64,000 bases of DNA from DATEDA01 sp963827595 (GCA_963827595.1 CAWHBT010000002.1:1-64000); one strand, 5' to 3'. Shown: positions 20,801-29,099, counted from the first letter of the stretch. Numbers and translations: made by a program. Notes: generated by a model from the letters alone, not told the origin.

Positions 20801-21048
20801 TTGACGATGATGCGCTCGACGAACTCGGGGGTAATCGCTACGAAGTAGACGCGGTCGGCGAGATCCTCGCCGGTTTGTATCGTGGCGATGTTGGGATTGA
20901 CGAGGACTGAGGCAACCCCTTCCTCGCGCAGTGCTTTCAGCGCCTGCGACCCGGAGTAGTCGAACTCGCCAGCCTGACCGATCTGCAGCGCACCCGAGCC
21001 GAGCACCAACACCCGCCGTGGCTTCCTCGGTAGATATGCACCATACAC
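17809..21048 (-). CDS. carB: Carbamoyl-phosphate synthase large subunit
   Basis: 1079 aa, intact. Two ATP-grasp halves are clear. The first starts RVLVLGSGALQIGQAGEFDYSG and includes SFGGQTALGCG and GYSLGGKGSG. The second starts IMVLGSGAYRIGSSVEFDW and includes SMGGQIPNNLA and RPSYVLSGAAM. A C-terminal MGS-like domain carries ATQGTAEMLREIGID and DLVINVPREYDAFGRPDG. The enzyme makes carbamoyl phosphate from bicarbonate, ammonia and 2 ATP. The LGSGALQIGQ and NPNIATIQTGEDLAD forms resemble the eukaryotic/Bacteroidetes-like type more than the [20 protein letters not shown] type usual in proteobacteria. The start is GTG at 21048, with a stop upstream and no in-frame ATG. It lies 75 bp after carA. 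The locus context suggests a copy dedicated to polysaccharide carbamoylation. Confidence 0.93.
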   Translation of the reverse strand: MYGAYLPRKPRRVLVLGSGALQIGQAGEFDYSGSQALKALREEGVASVLVNPNIATIQTGEDLADRVYFVAITPEFVERIIVKEEVDAILLSFGGQTALGCGLALHDAGVLGRYGVRVLGTPIETIRDTEDRALFVKRLGEIGVKSARSQACSSPTEAVEAALTIGLPVMLRAGYSLGGKGSGIVETVEGLVTAVKRAFGGGARQVLVEESLRGWKEIEYEVVRDGRDNCITVCNMENMDPMGIHTGESIVVAPSQTLNDEEYQLLRALAIRTVRHLGVIGECNIQYALDPESSDYRVIEVNARLSRSSALASKATGYPLAYVAAKLALGRPLLEIQNTITRRTTAFFEPALDYIVCKLPRWDLGKFQGASARIGTEMKSVGEVMAIGRSFPEVIQKSLRMLDIGVHGLDPDAYQFSDLRDELQNATPLRIFAIAQALRDGVSVDEVHSLTCIDRWFLKSIGSVVRMHEDLAGASWPLSAGVLRKAKCMGFSDRAIEALTKAPRGTVRGMRIREGIERQIAQIDTLAAEFPAETNYLYTTFQASQSDLAPSRRKKIMVLGSGAYRIGSSVEFDWCCVNAAQAAAALGYETIMLNYNPETVSTDYDVCDRLIFDEVSLETVLDLYERERPEGVVVSMGGQIPNNLAIQLHRAGVKVLGTTPENIDRAEDRGKFSALLDELGIDQPRWFHVTDVTDADTVVDRLGGFPVLVRPSYVLSGAAMSVAHEPNELARILARAREVSPEHPVVISAFETHAREVEIDAVADRGEIVLWAISEHIEDAGVHSGDATLVTPPQMLYIPTIRRIRRIAVELARALQITGPFNVQFLAKHNAVKVIECNLRASRSYPFVSKVTGVNFAREAMRRMLGAAGPIKNESLNLDHVGVKVPMFSFSRLVGADPMLGVEMMSTGEVGCFGDDLHEALLHALLATGFCFPTRGVLLSLGPIADKYWFADEARVIAEELRLPIYATQGTAEMLREIGIDCSVVEKQPGDQLNAIDLIDRGDVDLVINVPREYDAFGRPDGVHIRCAAVNAGIPLVTDLQLARAVIEALRRRKPRDLQVLAWEDYVSRKPHVLLRAEG

Positions 21049-21123
21049 GTCCGGTCGCGCTCCTGCGAATTTTGAATGCGGGGTTCGTCTAGGCGCTCAC
21101 TATGGAGGCCAGGACTGTACAGG

Positions 21124-22224
21124 TCAGCTCGTCCGCAAAGCACCGGCGAGCCGGAGAAAATCATCGAATAGGAATCCCGTGTCCGTCGGTCCAGGGTGTG
21201 CCTCCGGGTGAAACTGCACGCTGGCATAGGGCCTCGACCGCGAACGGATTCCCTCATTTGTGCCGTCGTTGGTGTTTACGAACCAGGGCTCCCAGTCCGG
21301 GGGAAGGGATTCGTCCCTTACTGCATAGCCATGATTCTGGCTGGTGATGTAGCAGCGGCGCGTCAGCAAGTCCTGAACTGGTTGGTTTACGCCACGGTGT
21401 CCATAGGGAAGCTTGTAGGTGTCGCCCCCCGCCGCGAGCGCCAGGATCTGATTGCCAAGGCAAACGCCGAGGATGGGCTTGGTGCCCTCGCCAAGCAGGC
21501 CCCGAACCTGCTCGATGAGCGCGCCAAGGTCCTTCGGGTCTCCTGGCCCGTTGCCAATCACGATACCGTTTGATTGATTGGCGAGAGGTGCCAGAGCAAC
21601 GTGCCAGGGGGCTCGGATCACGCGCACATGCCGCTCGAGCAGCGAACGCACGAGGTTGTCCTTCGCCCCGGCGTCCACCAGGAGTACGGTGAGGTCGCCG
21701 GCACCGTAGGTCACGGGTTCGGGTGGCGCAACGCGATAGAAGACCTCCCTCTGCATGTCGACCGATGTCGCACGGGCTTTTGCGTCCTCGAGCGTCATCT
21801 CAGCAGGAAAGATCCAGCCTTGAGTCGTCCCGGACTCCCTAAGCCGCCGAGTAATGGCGCGGGTGTCCACGCCGGTCACCCCAGGGACGCCCTCATCAAG
21901 AAGCCATTCGCGTAGCGTCCTGACCGCCGCGTGGTGACTGCACTCGTCGACGTAGTTCTGGACGACCAACCCCTGCACCTGAACGCGGTCCGATTCGTAC
22001 GGGGGCGCGAGCAGCCTTTGCCCACGAGCCTCCGGCACGCCATAGTTCCCGACCAGCGGATACGTCAGTATCAAGATCTGACCCGCGTAAGAGGGATCCG
22101 TCAAGGATTCCACGTAACCCGTCATGCCGGTGTTGAAGACGACCTCTCCACAGACCACCTGAGGAGAGCCGAATAGGTATCCCTCAAAGACGGTTCCGTC
22201 GTTGAGGGCGAGCTTCGTACGCAT
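21124..22224 (-). CDS. carA: Carbamoyl-phosphate synthase small (glutaminase) subunit
   Basis: 366 aa, intact. The N-terminal domain starts MRTKLALNDGTVFEGYLFG and includes FNTGMTGYVESLTDPSYAGQILILTYPLVGNYG and GVPGVTGVDTRAITRRLR. The class I glutamine amidotransferase domain has the nucleophile elbow KPILGVCLGNQILALA and the His/Glu pair in VQFHPEAHPGPTDT. It hydrolyses glutamine and channels ammonia to CarB. The VVQNYVDECSHH and WPLGNYGVP-like features group with the same non-proteobacterial type as CarB. carA precedes carB on the same strand. No dapB, greA or pyrimidine gene flanks the pair, unlike the usual housekeeping arrangement. Confidence 0.93.
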   Translation of the reverse strand: MRTKLALNDGTVFEGYLFGSPQVVCGEVVFNTGMTGYVESLTDPSYAGQILILTYPLVGNYGVPEARGQRLLAPPYESDRVQVQGLVVQNYVDECSHHAAVRTLREWLLDEGVPGVTGVDTRAITRRLRESGTTQGWIFPAEMTLEDAKARATSVDMQREVFYRVAPPEPVTYGAGDLTVLLVDAGAKDNLVRSLLERHVRVIRAPWHVALAPLANQSNGIVIGNGPGDPKDLGALIEQVRGLLGEGTKPILGVCLGNQILALAAGGDTYKLPYGHRGVNQPVQDLLTRRCYITSQNHGYAVRDESLPPDWEPWFVNTNDGTNEGIRSRSRPYASVQFHPEAHPGPTDTGFLFDDFLRLAGALRTS

Positions 22225-22562
22225 TTCCAGGGCTCAGAACGGAGGCGTTCCAGCGCCAATTGCAGGTTGAGGTAACCTTTGCTGGTAAGTCCGAAACAAT
22301 CGAGGTTTCCCGACCTAGAGACTCGCGTCTTGCAGGAATACGCGAGCCGGTAGTCGCGCCCACAGGCATGCGGGCAGAGCGGTAGGTGGGTCGCCGTTCG
22401 ACTACCTGCTTCTCAACCGCGCTCGGCAGGCGTCCCGCCTCGCACAACTCCTTCGCGTGCGGCCTCGCGCGCTCCGATAGCATGGTTGCGTACGGGCTAT
22501 GCGGGTGGTCGAGGCCCGGATCGAGCGCTCTTCGGCCTTTCCGAGTCCGCGCTATTTGCGGG
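22225..22562. other. Intergenic region upstream of carA
   Basis: 338 bp between the end of the SGNH gene and the carA start. No frame shows conserved motifs or a credible start with ribosome-binding site. The carAB promoter is expected here, but I saw no clear -35/-10 pair. Confidence 0.35.
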
Positions 22563-23882
22563 TCAGCGGCCACAAGTGCTCGTAATCCGGTCTTTCAGGA
22601 ATCGCGCGAGGTCGGCCATGATTTGATCTGTCGCGCGCTCGTTATAGTGTGCGTCATCAGATCCGACCCGCCAATCATCGACGGTGACGGGAATGGTCAT
22701 GGCCTCGAACCCCTGGTGAACGTAGCGCCAGTTCTCGTCGAACTGCCGCTTGCCGACGCGGAAGTACTTTCCATTCAGGGCGTAGATCTGCTCGTCGTTC
22801 GACTTGAAGTAATGATCATCCACTTGAAAGATCACCAACTTGCTGTGGTTGGATACGGCAAGCTGCTCGATCCGCTGCAGGAGCGCGCGCGTTAGATCCA
22901 GCCCATACTGCGTTCGGGGGCTCCGCGGGACCAGCATGACCGCCATATGGCTCTTCTCGGTCCGGAGATTCTCACCGCGCATCAGGCCACGATTGGTGTC
23001 CCATCGCGCCTGCCACTCCATATTGACCGCGCCATCGAACTGATCCAGAGGCGAGTATGCCTCCGGAAGTCGGCGCTCCCACGTCTGATCTCGGTAGGGA
23101 AGAGTGAACACGCGTTGCCACAAGGCGAGCACAACGAGTGACGAGTCGGCGAGCGGCTGCCCCATGGACTCCGTTGGGCCGTGCAACCCCGTTGTGTCCA
23201 GCCAGAAGGTCGGCTTGGGATTGCGGTTGTACATGTGCGTTCTGAAGAGGTTATTCCACAAGTCGTTCCGCGGCTCCTGCCACAGCGCCACGAGGTCGGC
23301 CCGGTACTTCTGAAAGTATTCCCCGAGGGCGAGAAGCTGCTGATCCTGGCCGTATCCCCCGGTACCCACTGTGAAGACCTTCACTCTCTTGCCGAGGGAG
23401 GTCAGGTGAGATTCCAGGCGTCGCGCCGGCATCGCTTCGAAGCGCAACGCCTTTGCCTCCACGTGCGAATCGCCCAGCAAGACGATGACACAGTCCGCTT
23501 CGGCATAGTCGATTGCGACCCCGCGAAACCCGAGGTCGTTCAACTCCGAAGCGTGCACCGAGGATTTCCATCCGGCGACAAGCTTCGGCGGTACGTAAAG
23601 GAGCTGCAACGCCAGCGCTCCGAGGATCGCAGAAAGCGCACCGACGAGCGCAAACGCGCTGAGTTGGATGATAGTGATAGCTGGTTTCTTCAGCAGAAGG
23701 TATGAGCCCAACCCCATCAAGAGAAACCCAAGAGACCGCAGGGCAACCCGGCGGGAACTCGATTCGATCAAACCCTCCGGAAGAACGGACGTTTCGAACG
23801 GCGCCACGCCGAGTACAAGCCCCGTCATGACCAGAAGAATACCGAGCGGAACCGCGAGACTTCTTCTGTGCGACTGTGTCAT
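22563..23882 (-). CDS. SGNH-hydrolase-type membrane protein (GDSL-like)
   Basis: About 439 aa. The ATG at 23882 (MTQSHRRSLAVPLGILL) is preferred to a TTG further upstream. There are three hydrophobic helices near the N-terminus (about 8-30, 50-68, 72-95), then a periplasmic SGNH domain. This domain has the nucleophile block VIVLLGDSHVEAKAL, an oxyanion-type GTGGYGQDQQLL and a C-terminal catalytic pair DDAHYNE. The arrangement matches membrane-anchored acetyl-transfer or esterase proteins of polysaccharide loci (AlgX/AlgJ- or OafA-SGNH-like). A role in O-acylation or deacylation of the polymer is likely but not proven. It follows the aminotransferase gene by about 130 bp on the same strand. 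Confidence 0.72.
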   Translation of the reverse strand: MTQSHRRSLAVPLGILLVMTGLVLGVAPFETSVLPEGLIESSSRRVALRSLGFLLMGLGSYLLLKKPAITIIQLSAFALVGALSAILGALALQLLYVPPKLVAGWKSSVHASELNDLGFRGVAIDYAEADCVIVLLGDSHVEAKALRFEAMPARRLESHLTSLGKRVKVFTVGTGGYGQDQQLLALGEYFQKYRADLVALWQEPRNDLWNNLFRTHMYNRNPKPTFWLDTTGLHGPTESMGQPLADSSLVVLALWQRVFTLPYRDQTWERRLPEAYSPLDQFDGAVNMEWQARWDTNRGLMRGENLRTEKSHMAVMLVPRSPRTQYGLDLTRALLQRIEQLAVSNHSKLVIFQVDDHYFKSNDEQIYALNGKYFRVGKRQFDENWRYVHQGFEAMTIPVTVDDWRVGSDDAHYNERATDQIMADLARFLKDRITSTCGR

Positions 23883-24015
23883 CGGTCTACCGCAGCGTCG
23901 TTGTTCTTCTGTCACCCAGAACAATGACCGCTGCCCTTGCCCGCTCTGCCACGATCGGGGCGCGACAGAACTTCAAAAATCGACGGGCTTTCGGCCGGGC
24001 TCCTCGCGACGGCCT

Positions 24016-25150
24016 TCAGGCCGGGCTCGCGAAAGTCTCGGATTCCATGCGCTCGGCCGCGAGACCCCTGACCGCCCGAGCGACCACCTCGCAGTGCTCT
24101 GCCATCAGCTCCGGGAACATCGGGAGCGAGAGGACCTCGTTCGCGGCCTGCTCCGCATGCGGGAAGTCGCCCGGCGCGTAACCCAGGTCGGCGAACGCAG
24201 GCAGCAGATGCACGGGGGTCGGATAGTGGATTCCAGTCTGGATTCCCTGCGCCTGTAGCGCGTCCTGCCACGCCTGCCGATCGGGGCTCCGAATGGCGTA
24301 GATGTGGTAGACGTGCCTCGCATAGGGCATGGCATCCGGAGTGGGCACGCCGCTACCGGCGAGCAGCCGGTCGTAGCGGGCCGCCGCGGCCCGACGGGCT
24401 TCGGTCCAGGTTTCCAGGTGTCGCAGCTTCACCCTCAGAACCGCGCCCTGAATGCCCTCCATGCGATAGTTGTAGCCCTTGAGGACGTGATGGTACTTCC
24501 GCTCCGCACCCCAGTCGCGCAGCATGCGGATCGTCCGCGCGTACTCGGGATTGTCGGTTACGACCATTCCAGCCTCGCCATACGCGCCAAGGTTCTTGCC
24601 CGGATAGAAACTGAAGCAGCCGATATCTCCCAGGCTCCCGGCCCGACGCCCTTTGTACTCGGCACCGTGGGCCTGACAGGCATCTTCGATCACCGCGACG
24701 CCGTGCCGCCTGGCGATCTCCAGGATCGGGTCCATGTCGGCCGGCTGCCCATAGAGATGGACCGGGATGATGGCTTTCGTCTTCTTCGTGATTGCGGCTT
24801 CGATCGCAGTTCGCGTCGATATTGAAAGTACCCGGATCGATGTCGACAAACACCGGCCTCGCCCCGGCGTAGCAGATCGCCGACACCGTCGCGACAAAGG
24901 TGAACGGAACCGTGATGACCTCGTCGCCCGGGCCGACGTTCGCGGCGAGTAGCGCGAGATGAAGGGCGCTCGTTCCGGTGTTCACGCCGATCCCATGTTT
25001 CGCCTGACAATAGGCAGCGAACTCGGCCTCGAACGCCGCAACCTCGGCCCCCAGCGTGAATTGGCAGCTCTGCAATACGCGCTCGATCGCCGAGTTCACC
25101 TCATCCTTGATCGACGCGTACTGGATCTTCAGATCGACAAACGGAATCAC
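24016..25150 (-). CDS. DegT/DnrJ/EryC1 PLP aminotransferase (WbpE-like), one frameshift
   Basis: It begins at GTG 25150 with IPFVDLKIQYASIKDEV, continues through GIGVNTGTSALHLALLAANVGPGDEVITVPFTFVAT, and has the PLP-lysine block FSFYPGKNLGAYGEAGM. The C-terminal part includes YNYRMEGIQGAVLRVKL and GIHYPTPVHLLPAF. A single extra base near 24813 breaks the frame between GTFNIDAN and AIEAAITKKTKAI; the total length, 1135 nt, is not a multiple of three, which fits one inserted base. The family aminates keto-sugar nucleotides. With the neighbouring dehydrogenase and acetyltransferase it would form the WbpB-E-D route (3-oxidation, 3-amination, N-acetylation of a UDP-GlcNAc-uronic acid). The start overlaps the stop of the upstream gene by 4 bp (GTGA). 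Confidence 0.85.
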
Positions 25151-26174
25151 GCCGCTTTCTCCTGGGGCCTGACGTATACGGTCTCGCCGCGTCCACGCAT
25201 GGAGCTGGTCGCGGCCTCGATCAATTCGACCACGCGGAGGCCGAGACGGCCGTCGGTCTCGGGCACTTTGCCGTTCTGGATGCAGTCGACGAAATGTTCG
25301 CTCGCCACGCTCAGCGCCTCGGTGGGCGCGAGCCTGGGCGCCCACATGTCGCCGGTCCGATAGCCGACGCGCATCTCGTGAATCTGGTCCGGATCGTCGG
25401 TGAAGCTCACGCCCTTGTCATACACCTTGACCTTCTCGCTGGGCTCGAGATCGTCATAGATGATCATCTTCTTGCTGCCGCCAATGAGGATCTGGCGCAC
25501 TTTCACCGGTGCCAGCCAGCTCACATTCGCGTGAGCGATCATCCCCGAGTCGTAGAACAGCGTGATGTACGCAAGGTTCTCCGGGGTTCCGGGAAAGTGA
25601 TTGATGCCGCCGGCGGAAACTGCGACGGGATGCTCGCCGAAGAGGTAGTCGAGAATCGAGAAGTCGTGCACCGCGAGATCGGAGATCACGTTCACGTCGC
25701 GCTGGAAGAGGCCCAGATTCACCCGGGTCGAGTCATAGTAGTACGTACGCCCGAGCTCGCCCCGCTTGATGATCTCACCCATCTTCCGGACCGCCCCGGT
25801 GTAGACGAAGGTGTGATCGACAAAGAGCACCCGCTTGCGCCGTGCTGCTTCGTCGTTCAGTTTGCGCGCCTGAAACGAGGTCTCGGCCATCGGCTTCTCG
25901 AGCCAGAGATGCTTGCCGGCCCTAGCGCAGCCATGCCGAGCTCGAAGTGTGTGCCGACAGGTGTCGCAATCGCGATGGCATCAATAGTCGAGTCGGTGAG
26001 CAGATCGTGGAAGTTGGTGGTCGTCTTCACCAGGGGAAAGCGTCGCTCGACGAGCTGAAGCTTCGCCTTGTCCAGATCCGCGACCGCGGCGACCTTCGCC
26101 CCCGGCGTCTCCGCGAAATTCCTGACCAGATTGGGGCCCCAATAACCATAGCCGATGACGCCGATGTTAGTCAT
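25147..26174 (-). CDS. Gfo/Idh/MocA oxidoreductase (WbpB-like), one frameshift
   Basis: The N-terminal Rossmann fold MTNIGVIGYGYWGPNLVRNFAE is followed by AVADLDKAKL and AIAIATPVGTHFELGMAAL. The second frame supplies the expected EKPMAETSFQA, DHTFVYTGAVRKM, DLAVHDFSILDYLFG and the C-terminal substrate-binding sheet. One shift near 25922 joins ALGP/ALRAGKHLWLEKP. The family oxidises sugar nucleotides with NAD(P). The order with the DegT aminotransferase and LbH acetyltransferase indicates a 3-dehydrogenase of UDP-N-acetyl-glucosaminuronate type (inference). It lies about 70 bp downstream of the acetyltransferase, and its last codon overlaps the aminotransferase start. Confidence 0.85.
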
Positions 26175-26244
26175 TGCACTACCTCTTTCTTGTTGAAAAC
26201 CCTCTGCCCCTGGACGCGTGCCGACTGTACTGGCGGCATGGCCG

Positions 26245-26724
26245 CTACGCGCGCTCGCGCACGTCGCCGATTGCGCGCGCCGGCACGCCTGCCACGATCG
26301 CGTGGTCGGCGACGTCTTTCGTCACTACCGCTCCGGCGCCGACTATTGCACCCTTGCCGATCGTCACCCCCGAGATCACGGTGACGTTGGAGCCGATCGA
26401 AGCGCCGCGCTTCACCCGGGTCGGCTCGACTTTCCAGTCCGCTTCGGTCTGCAGCTGTCCGTCCACGTTCGTTGCGCGCGGGTACCGATCATTCGTGAAC
26501 ATCACGCCGTGCCCGATGAACACCTCGTCTTCGATAGCGACCCCCTCGCAAATGAAGGTGTGTGAAGAGATTTTGCAGCGCGCGCCGATCACGGCGCCCT
26601 TCTGGATCTCCACGAACGTGCCAATCCTGGTGTCGTTCCCCACCGTACAACCATAGAGATTCACCAGCGCGAGATGCGGGATCTTGACGTTCTCTCCGAG
26701 GCGAACGGTGTCCGAGATGGGCAT
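26245..26724 (-). CDS. Left-handed beta-helix N-acetyltransferase (WbpD-like)
   Basis: 159 aa, intact, made largely of hexapeptide repeats (IPHLALVNLYGCTVGN, IGTFVEIQKGAVIGARCKI, GASIGSNVTVISGVTIGKGAIVGAGAVVTKDVADHAIVAGVPAR). HTFICEGVAIEDEVFIGHGVMFTNDRYPRA matches the acceptor loop of WbpD/WlbB-type UDP-2-acetamido-3-amino-glucuronate acetyltransferases. It would use acetyl-CoA to finish UDP-2,3-diacetamido-2,3-dideoxy-glucuronate. It is the first gene of the three-gene set; no wbpA-type dehydrogenase is in the window. Confidence 0.88.
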   Translation of the reverse strand: MPISDTVRLGENVKIPHLALVNLYGCTVGNDTRIGTFVEIQKGAVIGARCKISSHTFICEGVAIEDEVFIGHGVMFTNDRYPRATNVDGQLQTEADWKVEPTRVKRGASIGSNVTVISGVTIGKGAIVGAGAVVTKDVADHAIVAGVPARAIGDVRERA

Positions 26725-27596
26725 TGGCTACCAGTTGATCTCAAGTGTCGCGCCTGGTGGCGACAAGAGGTGATCTTCACTCGTTCCTGGCCGCCAGACG
26801 GCAAATTTCTGTTACAGGCCTGGGCATTTCGTGCATTCGGAGCACACCGAACCGGGGTCCCGAAGTCGGGGCAGTCCCCGACAGGGGGCGCCGATCGGAG
26901 ACCCGGCGATCTCGCGTGGCTCCCGCGTCGTCACCTCATCGCCCTTGAACCGCTGCTACGCCGCTGGGGACGCACTGCCGTCGCCGTTGCCGGCGCCCGC
27001 GAATGAACTCGACGGGCGCGGGCATCCCTACGACGCGGTGATGCCGGTCAGGGTTTCGCCATCAAGCAGTCAGGTCATGTTGTTCAGGTGATGGATGAAC
27101 TGGGGTGGCGACCCAATCGCGATGGACCCTGCCCTGGTAGGCTGCTCGGGCGCTCACACCGATGTGATTCGCGCTAGACCGAACGGTCTACTCCTCCCGT
27201 CCACGACCAGACAGCCCGGAGCGGGATGACGAACTGGCCTTCCCGGTTCACGGCGTCGCCCACATCGCGCCGCTGGAAGCGCGGTGGTCGCCTCGGCGCC
27301 GGCGCGTCGCGTGCCATCGCCGCCGCCGCCTGACGCCAACCTGACTTGAGGGACGCGACGGCTCCTCCGGTATGCCCCGCTCGGGCGGGCGGCTTCGCTA
27401 GCTCTACCTCGGAAGGGTCGCACTACCGGGTGGGCCTCCATTCAATCACCGGCGCGTGCCTACCGAGAGGTCGTTCCATCCGCAGGGATGCTGCGCCGAG
27501 GTCCGCGGCGCGGCATTTCGTCCTGGCGGGCGCATGGCATCGACGGTACGCCACGAGGGGCGGGGTTACCATGCCAGTGCCTTTCCGTTCCGACAC
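26725..27596. other. 872-bp gene-free region
   Basis: A divergent intergenic region between the acetyltransferase gene (leftward) and the VanZ-like gene (rightward). Open frames in it are short, GC-driven and lack family motifs. It probably carries promoters for both sides. Its length is unusual for this gene-dense window, so it could hold the remnant of a decayed gene, but I see no recognisable remnant. Confidence 0.4.
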
Positions 27597-28004
27597 ATGC
27601 AAGCACCGAACCAATCCTCACTTCCCGAGCACAGGGCGCGCCCACTCTGGCTGGCATTGGGCTGGATCTTGCTGTTGCTCGTGATCTACCTCTCCCTCAC
27701 GCCGGACCCCCTCACGCTACCAACTCACCACGGAGACAAGTTCTCGCACGCATTCGCATACTTCATCCTCATGTCGTGGTTCGCCAATCTCTATGAGCGC
27801 CTGTCCGACCGCGCGGGGTTGGCCGCTGGCTTCATCGCGCTGGGCGTCCTCCTGGAGTTCCTTCAGCTTTGGACCGGGTATCGGTCATTCGACGTAACTG
27901 ATATGGAGGCGGGCGCCCTTGGCGTAGCCGCCGGCTGGGCCGCCGCTCCGCCGCGGCTTCCGAACTACCTCTCCTTGGCGGAACGGCTCTGGCGGGCGGG
28001 ATGA
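27597..28004 (+). CDS. VanZ-like membrane protein
   Basis: 135 aa from the ATG at 27597 (MQAPNQSSLPEHRARPLWLALGW). The longer upstream frame has no signal and unlikely composition, so this start is preferred. It has transmembrane helices LWLALGWILLLLVIYLSLTP, FSHAFAYFILMSWFANL, AGLAAGFIALGVLLEFLQLW and a last weak helix. GDKFSHAFAYF and GYRSFDVTDMEAGALGVAAGW are the VanZ-family signatures. The family is of unclear function and often sits near cell-envelope and EPS genes. It is alone on the plus strand here. Confidence 0.82.
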   Translation: MQAPNQSSLPEHRARPLWLALGWILLLLVIYLSLTPDPLTLPTHHGDKFSHAFAYFILMSWFANLYERLSDRAGLAAGFIALGVLLEFLQLWTGYRSFDVTDMEAGALGVAAGWAAAPPRLPNYLSLAERLWRAG

Positions 28005-28284
28005 TTCGCGAGAGAATGGGCTCTACGACGCGCGCCATCCTCGCGCTACGCCGTAGATCACGCGCGTCGGGTCACCGCGAGATAAGAGACAGCCGCGTCG
28101 CCGCGCGTGTCTCGAGGGAATGGAGTCGCGAGGCTTCTTGCGGGAGATCCGCAGGTTCGTCAGCGCTGTAACCTAGTGCGCGCCCGGGCGTCGGGCGAAA
28201 AACGTCGGTCAACCACCTCTGTTCCCGCCGATGCTCTCCGTCAGGAGCGGCAAGGGCGGTCGTTATTCCACAAACAGATCGGAA

Positions 28285-28698
28285 CTAGAGTGGCACCACC
28301 GCGGTCACCTCGGCCGATCGAACGCTCTCGTTTCCTGCGGAATCGAATGCGGTGATGACGAAGAAGTAGGTGCCGCCACGCTCCAGCCCGGTGGCGACGA
28401 ACGAAGTTGTGTTGGCAGGCACGGTCGCGACTGCTGCGCCGTAGGCCCCCGACGACCTCGCACGGTAGATCTTGTATCCCGCCAGGTCCGGCTCGGTGTT
28501 GGCATTCCAGTTGAGCCTCAACGACGCGGGCGGCAGCGGCGCGGGCGGCTGCGGCGCAGGCGGCTGCGGCGCAGGCTGCTGTGCCGCAGCCGGATTCGCG
28601 GACGAACTCACGTTCGCCGGGGGGGGGTCTTCGCCACCGCCGCAGGCGGCCAGTATCGCCGTCATGGCGAGCAGGAGAAGAAGTAGCCTCTTCGCCAT
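28285..28698 (-). CDS. FnIII-domain lipoprotein
   Basis: 137 aa. The signal peptide ends in a lipobox (MAKRLLLLLLAMTAILAAC), so it is probably lipid-anchored. A Pro/Ala/Gln linker (about 32-58, repeated PAPQPPA) leads to one fibronectin type III domain (about 60-136: LRLNWNANTEPDLAGYKIY, GTYFFVITAFDSAGNES). It follows two related FnIII proteins encoded upstream on the same strand. It is likely an envelope adhesion or scaffold protein; partners are unknown. Confidence 0.8.
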   Translation of the reverse strand: MAKRLLLLLLAMTAILAACGGGEDPPPANVSSSANPAAAQQPAPQPPAPQPPAPLPPASLRLNWNANTEPDLAGYKIYRARSSGAYGAAVATVPANTTSFVATGLERGGTYFFVITAFDSAGNESVRSAEVTAVVPL

Positions 28699-28706
28699 GT
28701 GCGCTC

Positions 28707-29099
28707 CTATTGCACGCTGATGCCCAGGCCTTGCGGCCGTGCGGGCGGCGTCGTATCAGGCGGGAACGGACTGGGCGAAGCCACCGGGACCGCGCTCACC
28801 TCATTCGAGAAGTTGCTCGTGGTCGTGGTGTTGTATGCCTTAACCGCGAAGAAGTAGCGCGTTCCATCCGTCAGGCCGAACACCGTAAGGGTCGTCTGGT
28901 TCTTGACATCGATGCTCGAGGGGTAGTTGCCGCTGCTCGTGCCGTAGTGCAGCCGGTAGCCGGTCGCGCTCGCCACCGGATCCCACGCGAGGTTCACGTT
29001 CCCCGCGAGCGAGGTTCCGCTGACGACGGCCAGCGAAACCAGCAGGGCCAGGCCGCGAACTGACGGCCAATGCGCCCGCGAGAGATCGACAAACTTCAT
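28707..29099 (-). CDS. Secreted single-FnIII-domain protein
   Basis: 130 aa from the ATG at 29099, which has a G-rich ribosome-binding site (GGGGGG) just upstream. A signal peptide of about 32 residues ends SGTSLAG. The FnIII domain (NVNLAWDPVASATGYRLHYG, GLTDGTRYFFAVKAYN) is nearly the same as the first domain of the protein encoded at 29540-31297. The protein ends after a short Pro-rich tail (PPDTTPPARPQGLG), so it looks like a shortened duplicate of that larger protein. The lipoprotein gene follows 9 bp later. Confidence 0.8.
   Translation of the reverse strand: MKFVDLSRAHWPSVRGLALLVSLAVVSGTSLAGNVNLAWDPVASATGYRLHYGTSSGNYPSSIDVKNQTTLTVFGLTDGTRYFFAVKAYNTTTTSNFSNEVSAVPVASPSPFPPDTTPPARPQGLGISVQ

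Noticed and set aside
22184..22573. A 129-codon minus-strand frame upstream of carA.
   Set aside because: No motif and atypical composition; it overlaps the carA start and looks like intergenic noise.
27154..27595. Frames of 60-95 codons in the 872-bp gap.
   Set aside because: Multiple overlapping frames on both strands with no conserved feature or ribosome-binding site.
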